From assembly GCA_947643145.1 (NCBI GenBank), contig CANRVD010000017.1, positions 1 through 45,413 of the forward strand: DNA of 45,413 nucleotides, read 5' to 3'. Below the pieces are notes generated by a model. It worked only from the letters and a program-made list of their open reading frames with translations. It made no database searches and had not been told where the DNA came from. Numbering within the stretch: the first letter of the stretch is position 1; each line of letters starts with the position of its first letter. Origin of the DNA: an uncultured bacterium. Lineage in GTDB: Bacteria; Bacillota; Clostridia; Lachnospirales; Lachnospiraceae. Positions 43,140-45,413 of the stretch are shown here, piece after piece. The translations under genes and the position numbers were made by a program.

Positions 43140-43358
43140 TCATTTCTTCCAAAATTTCATTGCACCACTTGCATCAAATGGCTTAGTTATAATTGCTTTA
43201 TATGTATCATCAACGTCAAATCCAACTTTGCGTTTCTCAACACCAACAATTTGACGGTCATACATTCCTAATTCATCTTTCTCTCCTCCAACGCAGACAA
43301 TATCATCATCTGCAATATGATTATTTATCATTTCTTTTAATTGTTTTCCAGTGTACAA
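43140..43358 (-). CDS. Uncharacterised phage protein (72 aa)
   Basis: The frame begins with TTG (MYTGKQLKEMINNHIADDDI) and ends next to the SH3 gene, sharing its ribosome-site region. GGAGG lies about 15 nt before the TTG, which is rather far. The product is small and acidic to neutral, with no recognised domain. It lies directly downstream of the kinase remnant. Confidence 0.55.
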   Translation of the reverse strand: MYTGKQLKEMINNHIADDDIVCVGGEKDELGMYDRQIVGVEKRKVGFDVDDTYKAIITKPFDASGAMKFWKK

Positions 43359-43410
43359 AATATTTAATTATTTACCTCCAAATTTTCAATAATTGTAATA
43401 TATTTACCAA

Positions 43411-43503
43411 TCAAATAATCTTTTCAAAGCCGTGATGTGTTGCCAGTTCATTTTCAATTGTGGACTTCCCTGAGCCGGAAGCCCCTAGTAAAACAATAAT
43501 CAT
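43411..43503 (-). pseudogene. P-loop remnant of a guanylate-kinase-like gene (30 aa)
   Basis: A 30-codon frame reads MIIVLLGASGSGKSTIENEL then ATHHGFEKII before a stop. This is the complete beta1, P-loop (GASGSGKST) and helix 1 of a guanylate kinase, and nothing after it; the next expected segment (T-T-R-x-x-R) is missing. It is likely the stub of a deleted duplicate of the kinase at 41474, or a micro-protein that kept a nucleotide-binding loop. Confidence 0.7.
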
Positions 43504-43511
43504 ACGTGTAT

Positions 43512-44192
43512 TTATTCCTCTCTACTTTTATTTACTCTTCCACAAGATTTTTTCTCTGGACAATAATTAAGATAATCACATTTTGGGACAAATAAATTAT
43601 CTACAATCCATGCCCACTCCTCAGAAATTTTGTATAGCTCAGTGCAAATATCTCCAAATAACTTTCTGTATTCGTGATATGCTCTACTACACATGCGTTG
43701 ATGTGACATATCAACAAGATTACGCAAATTACGTTTATCTACAATTTTCGTAGTCATTCCTAATGGAAGTAATAATGCTGAATCCTCTCTTGGTGTTCCT
43801 ATATCTTCTAACTCCACAAGTGCTTTATTAATTTGATGAATTGCTTCTGTATAAATTTCATATCTCTTTTCATCGTTTCTAACACTTTCGGGGACAACAT
43901 AATTGAAACCATGCTCATAATCTATGTATCTTGTACTTGCTTGTAGGCGTGTTGGAGATCCGCCAAGATGTGTATACCATTCACGAATAACTCTTGCTGA
44001 GTATCCATCAAGTATCATTTCTACATTTACGTATTCAAGAGTTCTTCCGTGATTAGACATAATACAATCCATTCCACGTTTATAATTCTTTATATCATCA
44101 AAAATATCAGCTCCCCAGCAAATACCTGCTCTTTTACCAATCAAAGTGATTGGATTTTTAGTTGTTTCCTCTAAAATAATTACATTTCCCAT
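43512..44192 (-). CDS. thyX: FAD-dependent thymidylate synthase
   Basis: The 226-aa protein has the ThyX fold features: MDCIMSNHGRTLEYVNVEMI, GYSARVIREWYTHLGGSPTR followed by LQASTRYIDY, and DMSHQRMCSRAYHEYRKLF near the C-terminus. The usual RHR-x7-S signature is not matched: the equivalent reads THLGGSPTRLQASTRY. It would make dTMP from dUMP with flavin and methylene-tetrahydrofolate, fed by dUTPase. GAGG precedes the ATG. The C-terminus adds a Cys-containing tail (CDYLNYCPEKKSCGRV). Confidence 0.85.
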   Translation of the reverse strand: MGNVIILEETTKNPITLIGKRAGICWGADIFDDIKNYKRGMDCIMSNHGRTLEYVNVEMILDGYSARVIREWYTHLGGSPTRLQASTRYIDYEHGFNYVVPESVRNDEKRYEIYTEAIHQINKALVELEDIGTPREDSALLLPLGMTTKIVDKRNLRNLVDMSHQRMCSRAYHEYRKLFGDICTELYKISEEWAWIVDNLFVPKCDYLNYCPEKKSCGRVNKSREE

Positions 44193-44194
44193 AT

Positions 44195-44431
44195 CTACAC
44201 CTCAAACTTTCTCATGTCTTCAACAAACGATGAAATAACACTTTCGTTAGAACTGATCGCTTGCACTTCAATTACTTTCCCTTGTGCAATAGCAAAAACA
44301 CTAATGAAAGACTTTGCATCAATCACATTTCTACCATCATATAAATTAATGTCACATTTGTATTTTGAGCAAACATTAATAAACCAACTCACCATTTCAG
44401 GTGTTGATAGCTTAATTTTTAATCTATTCAC
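44195..44431 (-). CDS. HPr-fold protein lacking the phospho-histidine (copy 2)
   Basis: This 78-aa relative of the protein at 42165 has INVCSKYKCDINLYDGRNVI and DAKSFISVFAIAQGKVIEVQ, matching HPr positions around SKF-x-SDI and KSIMGVMSLG. The active His is again absent (aligns with Thr). The Ser of the K-S-I-M motif is present as KSF. It starts with GTG preceded by AGAGG. Two divergent non-phosphorylatable HPr folds in one phage operon suggest a purpose other than sugar transport. Confidence 0.7.
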   Translation of the reverse strand: MNRLKIKLSTPEMVSWFINVCSKYKCDINLYDGRNVIDAKSFISVFAIAQGKVIEVQAISSNESVISSFVEDMRKFEV

Positions 44432-44500
44432 TTGTACCTCTTGGATTAAAATTTAAATTCTATTTGATGTGTTTACGAGTTACATTTATTACTTCTACAT

Positions 44501-45413
44501 TTAAGATGTGATTAACTTCACAAATTCACCTTCAGATATAATTGGAATATTTAAGTCTATCGCTTTTTTATTCTTTCCTGATGTACTTGCAACATCATTA
44601 TTTATCAAATAAGATGTTTTGCTAGACACAGATCCTGATACTTTTCCTCCGTTTCTTTCAATAACAGCAACCAACTCATCACGATTCTTATAAAATCTTA
44701 GACTTCCTGTAATTACAAAAGTTTTATCTTCTAATATCTGTTTTACATTGCCATTATCATCTGATTTTATGAAATTGAATTCCTCTACTAATTCATAAAA
44801 ATCATGCTTATTATATACCCACCAATGAGTAAGTGAATTACACATCTCTTTACCAAAACCATCAAGTCCAATAAAAGGCTGATTACCTTCTAAACTCATA
44901 ATTGTAATAAACTGACCGATATCACCATTAGCACAAGATTTTGATATTTGTTTACTCGCTGTCTTACCAATCAAAGGAATACACAATCCATAAATGAATC
45001 TATCTAATGTAGTATTTCTACTTTTTTCAATACTTTCTAACAACTTATCTACTGATTTCCTACCAAATCCATCAAGTTTATGCATTTCTTCTTCATGTTC
45101 TGATAGATAATAAATATCTCTAAACGAATTTAGCCACCCTAAATCAATAAATTTCTGTAATGTCTGCTCTGATAATCCATCAATATTAATTGCATTTTTG
45201 CTGACGAAGTGTGATAGTTTACCAAGTAATTTGCCCTTACAGTCTGGATTAGTGCATATGAGAATTTCTGTATCATTATCTTTAACTCTTTCTGTATTCC
45301 ACCCACAAACAGGACAAACACTTGGAATGCAAATAGATTCTTTTACTGATACACAGTCCATTTTTTCTGCATATTCTATCTGAGGAATAATCATATTGGC
45401 CTTATAAACACCA
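44501..45413 (-). CDS. ligA: NAD-dependent DNA ligase, C-terminal part (5' end outside window)
   Basis: The frame is open to the window edge (GVYKANMIIPQI upstream of the first ATG), so the gene continues to the right. Visible domains are the end of the OB fold (ANMIIPQIEYAEK), the four-Cys zinc finger (CPVCGWNTE ... CTNPDCKG), helix-hairpin-helix repeats (AINIDGLSEQTLQKFIDLGW, LDGFGRKSVDKLLESIEKSR, LDGFGKEMCNSL) and a C-terminal BRCT domain (DKTFVITGSLRFYKNRDELV ... GGKVSGSVSSKTSYLIN). The adenylation domain should lie upstream. It seals nicks during phage DNA replication. Confidence 0.9.
   Translation of the reverse strand, partial: GVYKANMIIPQIEYAEKMDCVSVKESICIPSVCPVCGWNTERVKDNDTEILICTNPDCKGKLLGKLSHFVSKNAINIDGLSEQTLQKFIDLGWLNSFRDIYYLSEHEEEMHKLDGFGRKSVDKLLESIEKSRNTTLDRFIYGLCIPLIGKTASKQISKSCANGDIGQFITIMSLEGNQPFIGLDGFGKEMCNSLTHWWVYNKHDFYELVEEFNFIKSDDNGNVKQILEDKTFVITGSLRFYKNRDELVAVIERNGGKVSGSVSSKTSYLINNDVASTSGKNKKAIDLNIPIISEGEFVKLITS

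Larger units (their letters stand above)
31569..45413. mobile_element. Left part of a prophage carrying a large serine integrase
   Basis: From about 31565-31575 to the window end the DNA is markedly richer in A/T and all genes run leftward on the minus strand. The integrase gene lies directly inside the junction. Phage-type genes for nucleotide metabolism (dut, nrdD, nrdG, thyX, kinase, ligase) and many small unknown genes follow. The exact attachment core cannot be fixed because the other end is outside the window. No structural (capsid or tail) gene is in the visible part, so a large plasmid-like or conjugative element is not excluded. Confidence 0.78.

Noticed and set aside
1..45413. CRISPR arrays, rRNA or tRNA genes.
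   Set aside because: No regularly spaced repeats, no rRNA-like sequence and no convincing tRNA cloverleaf were noticed while reading; a covariance search could still find a short RNA.

Overview
The window reads as chromosome of a low-GC, anaerobic, spore-forming-type Firmicute, most likely a Lachnospiraceae (Clostridia) member. The family-level guess rests on protein sequence style, the leuB-ilvD-ilvB and serC-serA gene sets, the class III (oxygen-sensitive) nucleotide reductase and a SpoIID-like/peptidoglycan-binding target gene. Almost everything except a MarR-MATE unit and one split gene lies on the minus strand.

Region 1 (1-23.1 kb) is ordinary chromosome. It holds a truncated amino-acid binding lipoprotein, rarA, a membrane diguanylate cyclase, a MarR regulator with a clear promoter/operator driving a MATE exporter, two GNAT acetyltransferases lying among palindromic repeats, a secreted metzincin-type protease, a chemoreceptor paired with a sugar-type binding lipoprotein, a secreted M14 carboxypeptidase, folP-folC, serC-serA, and leuB-ilvD-ilvB behind a good promoter. 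A 27-bp palindrome and shorter relatives recur in this region, and one forms part of the leuB coding end.

Region 2 (23.1-25.7 kb) has a dUTPase, a 4'-phosphopantetheinyl transferase, a methyltransferase and a small unknown gene.

Region 3 (25.9-31.6 kb) is the most striking part. One host gene for a SpoIID-like cell-wall protein is cut twice. Its 5' part (25893-26387) and a later part (31380-31568) join exactly in frame (...VVIP + EYVIVHDG...) if 4,992 bp between two CCCC tracts are removed. The ends of that segment carry a perfect 10-bp inverted repeat (CTGGTGTGCG / CGCACACCAG), as expected for the two halves of a serine-recombinase attP. It encodes two overlapping serine recombinases next to its left end, plus an alpha/beta hydrolase, a zinc-ribbon membrane protein and a condensation-type acyltransferase. 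The same host gene is then cut again at codon ...VYTEW by a second element.

Region 4 (about 31.57 kb to the window end) is the left part of that second element, an AT-rich prophage whose far end lies outside the window. Next to the junction sits a 547-aa large serine integrase, followed by a leftward nucleotide-metabolism block: dUTPase, NrdD/NrdG, a guanylate-kinase-like enzyme, ThyX and NAD-dependent DNA ligase. Mixed with these are an SPFH protein, a secreted SH3 protein, two HPr-fold proteins lacking the phospho-histidine, a P-loop remnant and a TPR protein. Phage nrdD is interrupted by a 276-nt ORF-less group I intron. The phage dUTPase shares a 183-bp identical block with the dUTPase 10.4 kb away, which points to recombination between them.
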